Positions 42,475 to 49,792 of a DNA stretch of 49,792 nt are shown one piece after another. The position numbers and the translations under genes are program-made. Position 1 is the first letter of the stretch; each line of letters starts with the position of its first letter. The notes under the pieces are model-generated. The model was not told the origin of the DNA and ran no database searches. It saw nothing but the letters and a program-made list of their open reading frames with translations. The stretch spans positions 1 to 49,792 of the forward strand of contig CASGHD010000116.1 of NCBI GenBank assembly GCA_949319575.1. The letters run 5' to 3'. Source of the DNA: an uncultured Anaerolineales bacterium. Its GTDB lineage: Bacteria > Chloroflexota > Anaerolineae > Anaerolineales > Villigracilaceae.

Positions 42475-43311
42475 TCAGAATCCTGCCACAAAGCGGGCGA
42501 CATCCTGAATCCAATGAAATGTGATGGCGGATTCGAGTCCCTGATGGCGGGCAAGCAACATTGGCGGCAATCCCCATGACAATGTGATTATTGCTCCCAT
42601 GCCCAATGCTGTCAGCGGCGACTGTAAGAATAGATCGTCGAAATGAGCGTACCCATGAATTAGCGTTACCAGCAGTCCCGTCACCCAAACCGCTTGCGTG
42701 GGCAGATCGTTCCGCAACACCAGCCACAACAGTCCCCACGTGGCGAAGCGATAGATGACTTCCTCCGTTATGCCTGGCTGAAGCGCATCCAGCAGGGCAG
42801 ACGGAGGATGTTGCCACTGAATAGGTTGTCTCTGCGTGAACTGCAGGGCGAAGACATTGAATACTGCCAACGGTAGACCAACGAAAAAACCTATCAGGAT
42901 GCCTCGACTCATACCTTTCCAGTTGCCGTTGGCGGCATGGAGTTGCACCGGTCCGCCCTGGCGCACGATCGCAAGTCCGCCCAGGGTGGCGAGAAAAGTA
43001 AATAGCCCGCGAACCCATGCCTGCCCGATGTTGTCGTGAACGATTCCAAGGAAGGGATAAGGCGTAAAGAGTGTGGCAAATAACATGCCTGCGCCGATCA
43101 CCGCGCCCAGGATCAATGCGGTCGTCCAATCGCCCCGCCGCAGATGGCGGTGGCTTTTCAAAAGGACGAGGGATGCGCCCGCCACAGCCAGGATATCGAA
43201 AATTTCAAATGTTCGCGGCGCAGGGATCACGGAAGCCATCACAGCGCGCGCGAGAAATATCGTTATGATCGCGGCAATCACCAGGAGGAGGGTTGTGTAT
43301 TTATTCTTCAT
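42475..43311 (-). CDS. CPBP-family intramembrane protease (first)
   Basis: A 278-residue protein with about eight membrane helices. The CPBP/Abi (CAAX protease-like) motifs are ITEEVIYRFATWG (the EExxxR motif), VTLIHGYAHFDDL and a last His in ITFHWIQDVARF, which supply the Glu and His residues for metal or catalysis. Bacterial members process membrane proteins or give immunity to bacteriocins. The start at 43311 has GAAGGATA a short way upstream. It is the last of a run of minus-strand membrane-protein genes, separated by 187 bp from the next. Confidence 0.85.
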   Translation of the reverse strand: MKNKYTTLLLVIAAIITIFLARAVMASVIPAPRTFEIFDILAVAGASLVLLKSHRHLRRGDWTTALILGAVIGAGMLFATLFTPYPFLGIVHDNIGQAWVRGLFTFLATLGGLAIVRQGGPVQLHAANGNWKGMSRGILIGFFVGLPLAVFNVFALQFTQRQPIQWQHPPSALLDALQPGITEEVIYRFATWGLLWLVLRNDLPTQAVWVTGLLVTLIHGYAHFDDLFLQSPLTALGMGAIITLSWGLPPMLLARHQGLESAITFHWIQDVARFVAGF

Positions 43312-43498
43312 CGTTGCATATCCTTCGCCTGATCAATAATCTTCAAATAATAGACCTCAGCCGAATTTACATCTCGCAAGTACTCTTCACGATCAGGGCT
43401 GATTTGCCCGCCCCTCAAGTTTGACTTAAGGCGTCAGGCGGCGAATCAGGACGCCCGTCGGTTTGATTCGCCCTTCGTCAGCCTTTATCTCCGCTGAA

Positions 43499-43681
43499 TC
43501 ATTTCCCCTCCTGCTTGCGAAGGTTCATCGCGGCGAAGGCGAACCATCCGATGAAAACGCCCATGAGCGCCCCGCCCAAAATTGCGATCATGTCGTTGAC
43601 GGTGACTGGCGTGAAAAACACGCCGATCTGGGCGCCGATGAGCAATCCCAAAACGATGTAGAGGAAAGATTTGTTGTTCAT
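43499..43681 (-). CDS. Small two-helix membrane protein
   Basis: A 60-residue protein (MNNKSFLYIVLGLLIGAQIGVFF ... MGVFIGWFAFAAMNLRKQEGK) with two Gly-rich membrane helices and a basic C-terminus. It is hidden in a longer track ORF (43499-44020). The real start is at 43681, with AAGGAG upstream, two bases after the stop codon of the preceding gene. The function is unknown; tight spacing shows that it belongs to the operon. Confidence 0.8.
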   Translation of the reverse strand: MNNKSFLYIVLGLLIGAQIGVFFTPVTVNDMIAILGGALMGVFIGWFAFAAMNLRKQEGK

Positions 43682-43683
43682 TT

Positions 43684-44538
43684 TTACTCCTTGATGTTTC
43701 TGAGCAATGACGCCACCATGATTATGTTGGCAATGGCAATGATTGGAAATATCGTGACTTCCATCATGCTGATCGGAACGCCGACACGAAGCATGTTGAG
43801 GCTCATCACGCTGACGGCAACGCCCATCGTCAGGAATTTCATCAATCCCACCGATGCCAGCAGATAACCCCAGGCAGCGCGGCGCAGGAGCAGAATGCCC
43901 GACATCACACAAAGCGGGACAATGAGTCCCAGATCCATTGCCTGGATGAACAGGCTGGTTGTATTTTCCAGCGCGGGGATGGCGTTCGGCGCAAAGGTCG
44001 CAGCGATGCGTCCCAACCATGCCAGCGAGAGAAACGCGGCGGCGAAGAAAAGCAGTCCAGCGATCCAGCCGCGCGGCAGTTTTTCGGAGAAGTGCGACGG
44101 AAGATTTTTTAGGTCAAAAGACATCATGCTCACAATGAAGGCGAACAGGCTCAGGCTGAACAATGCCACGTAGACGAGGAAGAACTTGTTATATGCCGCG
44201 CCGAAGCACATCGTGATGTAGGTGTAAAGAATGAAACCGAGCGTGCCTGTCATGAGCAGGCGCCCGCGCAGGGAGCCGCGCAAGGTCAGCCAAAATGAGA
44301 TTGCCAGTAGTGGCGCGCCGAGCGCCAGCGTCGCCAGATCATTGGCTTGCATCTGCGCGGCGGAACTGACCGTGTCCCAGTAATAGAGTCCGCGCGCGTT
44401 GATGGTAACTTCTTCGCCGCGAAAGTTGGTTAGGGCAAAAGGTTGCCCCTCGCCCGGTAGCAAGCCAGCCAGTGTTGCGATGAGGGTCAGAAGAATGATC
44501 GCGGGGATGAGCCATTTGAGAGGGGAGTTGTTGTTCAT
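43684..44538 (-). CDS. Multi-pass membrane protein of unknown function
   Basis: A 284-residue protein with about seven membrane helices. After the first helix (WLIPAIILLTLIATLAGLLP) there is a short outside loop (NFRGEEVTINARGLYYWDTVSS), then further helices such as LLMTGTLGFILYTYITMCFG and FFLVYVALFSLSLFAFIVSMMSF. No family is recognised. Its ATG overlaps the stop of the upstream CPBP gene (ATGA), and it is followed at 2 nt by the small two-helix gene, so the three are one transcription unit. Confidence 0.82.
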   Translation of the reverse strand: MNNNSPLKWLIPAIILLTLIATLAGLLPGEGQPFALTNFRGEEVTINARGLYYWDTVSSAAQMQANDLATLALGAPLLAISFWLTLRGSLRGRLLMTGTLGFILYTYITMCFGAAYNKFFLVYVALFSLSLFAFIVSMMSFDLKNLPSHFSEKLPRGWIAGLLFFAAAFLSLAWLGRIAATFAPNAIPALENTTSLFIQAMDLGLIVPLCVMSGILLLRRAAWGYLLASVGLMKFLTMGVAVSVMSLNMLRVGVPISMMEVTIFPIIAIANIIMVASLLRNIKE

Positions 44539-45317
44539 GTGTTTTTACCTTCACTCACGTTTTGCGCTTGTGAGCTTTGCGCTCCCCTGATTTGCGGGTG
44601 AAATTTTTGTTGCATGATGAATATTCCATAGGCTGTAAAGGTGATCGTCAGGCTGATGACAATGAAGGACTGCCAGAATGAAGACAGCGCAAAGCCAGGT
44701 TTCTGAATGAAGAAAGCAAAATCTGTGAGGAAGTGAGTCAGGATCAAAAGCCAGAGAGCGTCCTTCTTGAGCGCCAGCGCGGCATAGGCGAAACCAATCG
44801 CGGTCGCGTATCCGATTTGCATCGCGCTCTCCAGCATGTTTTTCCCTGTCAGGGCATTCATGGCATGGGTCAACCCAAAGAGCAAAGCGGTGATGACCGC
44901 CGCCCTCCAATACCCGAGCGGTTTTATGGCTTGCAACATCAAGCCACGGAAAATAGTCTCCTCGGCGAATGCCACCGCCAACGTGACGGCGAACACAGCC
45001 GATACTTGGGCAAAACTTTCGATCTTCACGTCGGGAATTAAATTGAGAATCACAGGGATGAGAGGGAGGAGGAAAAAGAGCAGGTCTCCTTGCCGCCGTA
45101 ACGGAGCGAAGCCGACGGTCTTCCACCACCGTAGCCTGGTCAGCAACACAATGACGATGAGCGTCAGCCCAAGGTTGGCAAGACCGTAGAGCGCCATGTT
45201 CGAAAGCCCCAGAAAATAGGCTACTGTTCCTGTAAGCAGGTAAGCAATCACAACCACTGCCTCCATGATTGCAACAAACCGATACGGGTGACGTTCGATG
45301 AATTGGGCGAGTTTCAT
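44535..45317 (-). CDS. CPBP-family intramembrane protease (second)
   Basis: A 260-residue protein with about eight membrane helices. The motifs are AFAEETIFRGLMLQAI (EExxxR) near residue 135, LLFGLTHAMNAL and ILTHFLTDFAFF, the typical set of Glu and His residues of CPBP (CAAX-like) proteases. It heads the minus-strand operon; the ATG at 45317 has GGAG upstream, and the track start adds six residues. The pairing with a second, only distantly similar CPBP protein downstream suggests that the cluster works on a shared membrane substrate, which remains unknown. Confidence 0.88.
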   Translation of the reverse strand: MKLAQFIERHPYRFVAIMEAVVVIAYLLTGTVAYFLGLSNMALYGLANLGLTLIVIVLLTRLRWWKTVGFAPLRRQGDLLFFLLPLIPVILNLIPDVKIESFAQVSAVFAVTLAVAFAEETIFRGLMLQAIKPLGYWRAAVITALLFGLTHAMNALTGKNMLESAMQIGYATAIGFAYAALALKKDALWLLILTHFLTDFAFFIQKPGFALSSFWQSFIVISLTITFTAYGIFIMQQKFHPQIRGAQSSQAQNVSEGKNT

Positions 45318-45412
45318 TGGCGCTCCTTGAAGCAATAATAGTGGCCGGTTGTGTTAGTGATTGCCTCTGATCAACTTTTAGGATGATGAAATCCTGGAAA
45401 TTTGCGCTACCT

Positions 45413-46513
45413 CTATTTGTAAGTTTCAGGGAGGATGGTCTCCACCATCAGGCGGTAGAACAGGTCGGCTTCCTCCCAAATCATGCCGTGCCCGGAGTTT
45501 TCAAAGAAGATCAATTCTTTTTTTGGCGCTTCGAGCACATTGAAGTATTCTTCAGGAATACTCGAGGGGTTGTTCATGTCGTGTCGTCCTAATATGATGT
45601 ACACCGGTAGATCAAGGCGGGCGGCGTCCACGCGGAAGTCCATCTCTTGCAATTGCGGGTAGACTACGTTGAAAGTATTCATCAGCCCCAGCAAATAATA
45701 AACACGGTCAAGCCAGCCGTATTCGGGTTGCCCGAGCATCAATTGGATGGCGTCGCCTTCGCGGCGATAGGTTTCGTCTTTGATGTTCGGCGCTTCAAAG
45801 AGCTGGTACTCGCGCCCGAACAATTTGGCATACGGCTTGATGGGACTCTTGCCGAGATAGGGCGGCGGGCCCTGCTTTTCAAGCGCTTGCGCGAAGTCCG
45901 TGTCGCCGGTTTGGCGGGAATGCTCCAAAACCAAGTCGAAAATCATCTGGTCGGTTTCCAGCACGTCCACCATTTGGGAAGCGCCGATGTAAGCGTGATA
46001 CAGATCGGGGCGTTGTTGGGCGGCTAACACGCCGATGATGGCGCCCCAGGAATGCCCCACCAGGTAGATTTTCTGCTCGTCGAAGCGAACGCGTAACAAT
46101 TCGCTCAGTTCAATTACGTCAGAAACATACTGGTCAATGGTCAAGTCAGATTTGGGGTTGAGCGAGGGATACGATTTGCCGCAACCCCGTTGTTCCCAGA
46201 TGACGACCACGAAATGCTTCTCCAATTCGCTGTTGAAGCGCAACACGCGCCCCGCCTCGCTGGCGCCAGGTCCGCCGGAGAGAAAGAGCAAGACAGGCTT
46301 ATGGACATCATGACCGCGAACGATGAGCCATTGGTCAACGCCGCCAAGTTTCACTTTTTCGAGCGAGGCGACACTGCCGGGCAGGGGCTGTCCATCTGCG
46401 CCGAGGATGGCGGGGGTGTGTGCCGCCCACTGCGAGTACATCACAAAAGCTACCAACAACAAGGGAATGAGCAGGAAGATCATACGGACTCCAGTCTTGC
46501 TGGACGTATTCAT
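45413..46513 (-). CDS. Membrane-anchored or exported alpha/beta hydrolase (proline iminopeptidase-like)
   Basis: A 366-residue hydrolase with an N-terminal hydrophobic helix (MIFLLIPLLLVAFVMYSQWA) and an alpha/beta-hydrolase fold. The oxyanion loop reads LFLSGGPGASEAG, followed by VVIWEQRGCGKSYP, which together are typical of proline iminopeptidase-like enzymes (S33). The nucleophile elbow is VGHSWGAI (Ser near residue 151), the acid is in IILGRHDMN and the catalytic His in ENSGHGMIWEE. AAGGAAA precedes the ATG. It is transcribed alone. Confidence 0.92.
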   Translation of the reverse strand: MNTSSKTGVRMIFLLIPLLLVAFVMYSQWAAHTPAILGADGQPLPGSVASLEKVKLGGVDQWLIVRGHDVHKPVLLFLSGGPGASEAGRVLRFNSELEKHFVVVIWEQRGCGKSYPSLNPKSDLTIDQYVSDVIELSELLRVRFDEQKIYLVGHSWGAIIGVLAAQQRPDLYHAYIGASQMVDVLETDQMIFDLVLEHSRQTGDTDFAQALEKQGPPPYLGKSPIKPYAKLFGREYQLFEAPNIKDETYRREGDAIQLMLGQPEYGWLDRVYYLLGLMNTFNVVYPQLQEMDFRVDAARLDLPVYIILGRHDMNNPSSIPEEYFNVLEAPKKELIFFENSGHGMIWEEADLFYRLMVETILPETYK

Positions 46514-46832
46514 TGGGTTTCCTTTCTACTTTCTTCGATGGTAGGTGTTCCTTTTTACCCGGTCGAACCCAGGGTTCATCTATGCCCCGCAGATTCACTG
46601 TCGAAACCGACCCAACAGTTGATTACAGCCACATCGCTGGAACAACTACCAACAAGCGATCCGATCGTTCATGTCGATTCATTGTACCGGCGCCCTGACC
46701 CGGAATAACAGTCACATCATTCCCTCTTCTCTACGAAGAAAAGCATATTCTGCGGAAGGGAATGAAATGATTGCCAATTTCACGCGCGCGAGATGAATCC
46801 GCAAGGAAATTTCAGGGGGATTTCTTGAAATC

Positions 46833-46860
46833 AAAAAGCGACCCGCGCCGAGTCGCTTTT
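46833..46860 (-). terminator. Terminator-like hairpin downstream of methyltransferase remnant B
   Basis: AAAAAGCGAC is complementary to GTCGCTTTT. On the minus strand it would lie just after the remnant's stop codon, in the same position as the terminator of copy C. Confidence 0.65.
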
Positions 46861-46921
46861 GAAACATTATCTTCCCGCATGTGCGGTTAAAAAGTTACCC
46901 TGTCCAAAGATGGACATTGAC

Positions 46922-47025
46922 TTAATTACTCGCCGCCCGGGTGGCAATATAGTTGGGATGATATTTCCCCAACTTCGAATCGGACATCACTTCTTCGTAC
47001 AGGTCAGTGAGTGATCGAACTCGGG
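46922..47025 (-). pseudogene. 3' remnant of a class I SAM-dependent methyltransferase (copy B, internally deleted)
   Basis: On the minus strand it encodes LTDLYEEVMSDSKLGKYHPNYIATR and a stop, matching copies A and C. The block coding for LLGGQCAAGFVI is missing; the loss lies between two AGGTCGGT direct repeats of the intact form, consistent with slippage of about 45 nt. The upstream part stops near the EFGHSLT codons. It is a non-functional fragment. Confidence 0.78.
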
Positions 47026-47047
47026 AGGTTTGTAACCTTTTAATTCT

Positions 47048-47075
47048 TTGAAATTCAGAATGAGTATTTTATAAT
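47048..47075 (+). promoter_or_regulatory. Promoter of the 5'-nucleotidase gene
   Basis: TTGAAA, a 16-nt spacer and a perfect TATAAT, about 110 nt before the ATG. Confidence 0.7.
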
Positions 47076-47185
47076 GTTCCAAGAACTTGATTTCTGTTCA
47101 TTCAAGGAGGTGGCTGGGAAAGATTTTCAGGGGCGCTCATGAACTAAAGCAAACGATCCAATTCGATAACCATGAGGAGATTTGT

Positions 47186-49519
47186 ATGAAACGGTCAGTT
47201 CGTATGTTCGTAATTCTACTATTGGTGGGATTGATCCTGATGCCAGCCCAAACATTGGCGCAGGCGTCGAACCTGGCAGGCGTGGGCCTGCTGGACGACT
47301 TCAACCGGGCGAATGGGGTACTAAACGGAAATTGGTCTGGCAACCGATCAAAGTATCGCATCTTGAATAACCAGTTGTACGTCAATAGCAACGCATCGAA
47401 TGCGGATATTTACTGGAAAGACGCACTAGGCATTGACCAGGAAGCCTATGTCACGTTCGTTGACGTGAAAGACACTGCCACCGAACAGAACCTCCTGCTC
47501 AAAGCGCAAAGCAATCGCACCTGGGGCGACGGCGTCATCGAAGTCCTGTACGACGCGAACAATCATGTCGCGCAAGTCTGGACGTGGGAGTGGCCCAAAG
47601 GCTGGGTGAAATATGGCGATGATATGCCCGTCACCTTTGTGGACGGCGATACGTTCAGCGCCCGCGCCTACGGCAACGGGTTTGTCGAAGTCTACCAGAA
47701 TGACACCCTGTTAGGCGCGCGTGATATCACCGCCTGGCCCCATTATGCCAAAGGCGGGTATGTTGGTTTGTGGTTCATCGGCGGACGCGGCGCCAGCCTC
47801 GATGATTTCGGCGGCGGAACGATCATCGATCCCCCATACCAGCTTGTTGACCTCCAGTTGCTGGCTTTCAACGACTATCACGGGTATATCGAAACCGGGG
47901 GAAACCCGGGACCCGGCAATGTGGGCAGTGACCCGGCTGGCGGCGGCGAATTCCTTTCCGCAAAGCTTACCCAACTCCGCGCTGGGCACACAAACAGCCT
48001 CACCGTGGCCGCAGGTGACTTGATCGGCGGTTCGCCCTTCCTCTCTGGCATGTTCCACGACGAGCCGTCTGTTGAATCGCTGAACGCCATGGGGCTGGAT
48101 GTCTCCAGCGTCGGCAATCACGAATTCGATGAAGGCGTGGTCGAGCTCCTGCGTATGCAAAATGGCGGTTGCCACCCTGTGGACGGTTGTTACTTCCCGA
48201 GTAATCCGTATCCCGGCGCAAACTTCAACTGGCTTGCCGCGAACGTCGTCAACGATGTGACCGGCGAAACAGCCCTGCCTCCCTATTGGATCGACGAGAT
48301 CGATGGCGTGAAAGTCGGCTTCATTGGAATGACCCTCGAAGCAACCAACACGCTTGTGTCACAGTCCGGCATCAATGGCTGGACCTTCCTCGATGAAGCG
48401 GATACTGCCAATGCCCTCGTCCCCGAATTGCAGGCGCAAGGCGTGGAAGCAATCATCGTGCTTATGCACGAAGGCGGCTCGCAAACGCCTCCTCCGGGCG
48501 CGGTCAATGCTTGTGTCGGCATCAGCGGGCCTGTCGTCGATATCAATAGCCGGCTCGATCCCGCCATCGACGCAGTAGTCACGGGTCACACGCACCTGCC
48601 ATACAATTGTCTGCTTAACGACCCGAATGGGAATCCCAGAATCGTGACGAGCGCGTATTCGTTTGGGCGTGTGGTATCCGAGCTCAACCTTGTTCTTGAC
48701 CACCGCACAGGCGACGTTCGCCGCGACCTCAGCGGAGCCACCAACCACGCGGTCGTTCGCTCGCAATTGACGGCTGATGCCGCCATCACCGCCATCATCA
48801 ACAAGTGGAAGGTGATCAGCGACCCGATCGGCAAAGCGCAAGTGGGCACCATCACGGCTGATATCCGCCGCGCCTTCAACGGCGCCGCCGAAGATCGCGG
48901 CTCCGAATCGAGCGCCGGTAACATGATCGCCGATGCTCAACTCTTCGCAACCCAGGGCAACGGCGCGCAGATCGCGTTCATGAACCCGGGCGGCATCCGG
49001 TCAGACCTGACGTTTGCCAAGTCTGGCGCAGAGGCAGTGGATGGTATCGTTACCTACGCGGAAGCGTTTACATTCCAGCCGTTCAGCAACGTGCTGATGA
49101 CCATGCCCATGACCGGCGCGCAGGTGGTACAGGTCCTTGAAGATCAGTGCCAGCCTGCCGGCTCGAGCCGACCGTTCCTGCACCTTGGCGTATCGGTTGG
49201 GTTCACGTACGATCTCTCCAAGACCTTTGGCTTGGTGGACCACGACAATACCCCGGTCACCGCGCCCATTAACTCGTGCACGTCGATCACGGTTACGAAC
49301 GTCTTGTTGAACGGTGTTCCGCTCAATCCGGCGGATACATACATGGTGACGGTCAACCAGTTCCTTGCCGATGGCGGCGATAACTTCGCCACCTTCCGCG
49401 ATATAAACCCGTCCCTGCGTATCGGCGGCGGCATCGATCTCGACGAGCTCATCAGCTACTTCGCGGCGAACAGCCCGATCTCTCCTCCGGGAACGAATCG
49501 AGCCAACGAACTGCCGTAA
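47186..49519 (+). CDS. Secreted 5'-nucleotidase/metallophosphatase with N-terminal lectin-like domain
   Basis: A 777-residue exported enzyme. A signal peptide (residues 1-~27, ending TLAQA) is followed by a beta-rich concanavalin/LamG-like domain (~30-220, starting LLDDFNRANGVLNGNWSG). The metallophosphatase domain (~225-530) has FNDYHGYIE, AAGDLIGGSPFL, VGNHEFDEG, IIVLMHEGG and VTGHTHLPY, the two-metal ligands of 5'-nucleotidases. The C-terminal nucleotidase domain (~560-777) has SSAGNMIADA, FMNPGGIRSDL and FQPFSN, the substrate-binding part. It would remove phosphate from external nucleotides. The ATG at 47186 has GAGGAG upstream; the track start at 47087 is not used. Confidence 0.94.
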   Translation: MKRSVRMFVILLLVGLILMPAQTLAQASNLAGVGLLDDFNRANGVLNGNWSGNRSKYRILNNQLYVNSNASNADIYWKDALGIDQEAYVTFVDVKDTATEQNLLLKAQSNRTWGDGVIEVLYDANNHVAQVWTWEWPKGWVKYGDDMPVTFVDGDTFSARAYGNGFVEVYQNDTLLGARDITAWPHYAKGGYVGLWFIGGRGASLDDFGGGTIIDPPYQLVDLQLLAFNDYHGYIETGGNPGPGNVGSDPAGGGEFLSAKLTQLRAGHTNSLTVAAGDLIGGSPFLSGMFHDEPSVESLNAMGLDVSSVGNHEFDEGVVELLRMQNGGCHPVDGCYFPSNPYPGANFNWLAANVVNDVTGETALPPYWIDEIDGVKVGFIGMTLEATNTLVSQSGINGWTFLDEADTANALVPELQAQGVEAIIVLMHEGGSQTPPPGAVNACVGISGPVVDINSRLDPAIDAVVTGHTHLPYNCLLNDPNGNPRIVTSAYSFGRVVSELNLVLDHRTGDVRRDLSGATNHAVVRSQLTADAAITAIINKWKVISDPIGKAQVGTITADIRRAFNGAAEDRGSESSAGNMIADAQLFATQGNGAQIAFMNPGGIRSDLTFAKSGAEAVDGIVTYAEAFTFQPFSNVLMTMPMTGAQVVQVLEDQCQPAGSSRPFLHLGVSVGFTYDLSKTFGLVDHDNTPVTAPINSCTSITVTNVLLNGVPLNPADTYMVTVNQFLADGGDNFATFRDINPSLRIGGGIDLDELISYFAANSPISPPGTNRANELP

Positions 49520-49539
49520 GAACAAGCGAGTCGTTTCAA

Positions 49540-49575
49540 AAAAATCAGGGTCGCAGAAATGCGACCCTGATTTTT
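49540..49575. terminator. Bidirectional intrinsic terminator
   Basis: AAAAATCAGGGTCGCA pairs with TGCGACCCTGATTTTT around a GAAA loop. It serves both the 5'-nucleotidase gene and the convergent methyltransferase gene. Confidence 0.9.
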
Positions 49576-49792
49576 ATTCCTTCACCGCCCGCGTAGCAAT
49601 ATAGTTGGGATGATATTTCGCCAGCGGCGAATCGGACATCACGTCTTCGTACAAATCGGTGATGACGAATCCCGCCGCGCATTGACCGCCGAGTAGGTCG
49701 GTCAGCGCGTGACCGAATTCGAGCGGCAGACCTTTGGCGAGGTATTCGTCCAAGTCTTCTTTCGAGAGGCTGGTCACATCTGAATACGGTAT
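49574..49792 (-). CDS. C-terminal part of a class I SAM-dependent methyltransferase (copy C, runs off the window)
   Basis: The frame is open to the window edge (residues IPYSDVTSLSKEDLDEYLAK before and through the track ORF), so this is the 3' part of a longer gene and not a 67-residue protein. The end GGQCAAGFVITDLYED ... KYHPNYIATRAVKE is typical of the C-terminus of a common class I methyltransferase family. The SAM-binding motifs would lie outside the window. It is the likely intact relative of remnants A and B. A strong terminator follows. Confidence 0.8.
   Translation of the reverse strand: MPYSDVTSLSKEDLDEYLAKGLPLEFGHALTDLLGGQCAAGFVITDLYEDVMSDSPLAKYHPNYIATRAVKE

Larger units (their letters stand above)
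46514..47185. other. Gene-poor interval with a methyltransferase remnant, terminator and promoter
   Basis: No intact gene is seen. The interval holds a terminator-like hairpin (46833-46860), a decayed methyltransferase 3' end (46922-47025) and a good promoter (47048-47075). ORFs at 46190-46708 and 46513-46698 have no supporting features. Confidence 0.7.

Noticed and set aside
46190-46708. 172-residue ORF opposite the alpha/beta hydrolase
   Set aside because: Shadow of the hydrolase N-terminus, extending into gene-free DNA.

Overview
This 49.8 kb window is most likely chromosomal DNA from an uncultured member of the Chloroflexota, class Anaerolineae. That is an inference from gene content: LCP and VanW wall proteins, many Thr/Pro-rich 'PTPTP' linkers before C-terminal membrane anchors, a GAF-rich PP2C phosphatase, a T-box in front of leuS, and a very high load of palindromic intergenic repeats. 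Most genes have moderately GC-rich coding sequence. An AT-rich stretch near 32.8-33.7 kb looks imported.

Layout. 0-6.6 kb: small unknown protein, GT2 glycosyltransferase, AAA+ ATPase, glycerophosphodiester phosphodiesterase, anchored GH3-like protein. 6.6-11.5 kb: divergent tail-anchored Ser/Thr kinase and FHA/winged-helix regulator, then a HerA-like ATPase. 11.5-16.4 kb: ICMT-like methyltransferase, VanW protein, Trm112-like protein, HEAT-repeat protein and LCP protein; the last three form a tight operon. 16.4-18.3 kb (minus): two paralogous single-pass proteins directly downstream of the bacterial SRP RNA gene (not in the ORF track), plus a CheY-like regulator. 18.6-22.8 kb: a partner-switching operon (STAS antagonist, HATPase kinase, five-GAF PP2C phosphatase). 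23-28.3 kb: zinc-ribbon protein, TerC, pyrG, roadblock protein, Ig-like anchored protein, pth. 28.4-33.7 kb: mfd, a hicAB module bracketed by two copies of the mfd 3' end, and a DUF2975/XRE pair. 33.7-38.6 kb: methyltransferase 3' remnant, SWIM-SNF2 helicase, radC. 38.8-42.4 kb: two tRNA-Ala genes, a T-box leader and leuS. 42.4-46.5 kb (minus): membrane-protein cluster with two CPBP proteases, and an alpha/beta hydrolase. 46.9-49.8 kb: a second methyltransferase remnant, a secreted 5'-nucleotidase, and the 3' end of a probably intact methyltransferase running off the window.

The most unusual feature is that several families of short palindromic or simple-sequence repeats, common between genes here, also sit in frame inside housekeeping genes (four places in mfd, three in leuS, one in the HerA-like ATPase) and inside the leuS T-box leader. 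This resembles the protein-coding palindromic elements known from Rickettsia. Other points of interest are the hicAB module bracketed by mfd 3'-end copies, three methyltransferase 3' ends, several apparently leaderless genes (-10 box 6-7 nt before the start codon), the SRP RNA acting as the apparent leader of a membrane-protein gene, and a GH3 protein lacking the NagZ His dyad. All functions are assigned by reading motifs; no database search was run.
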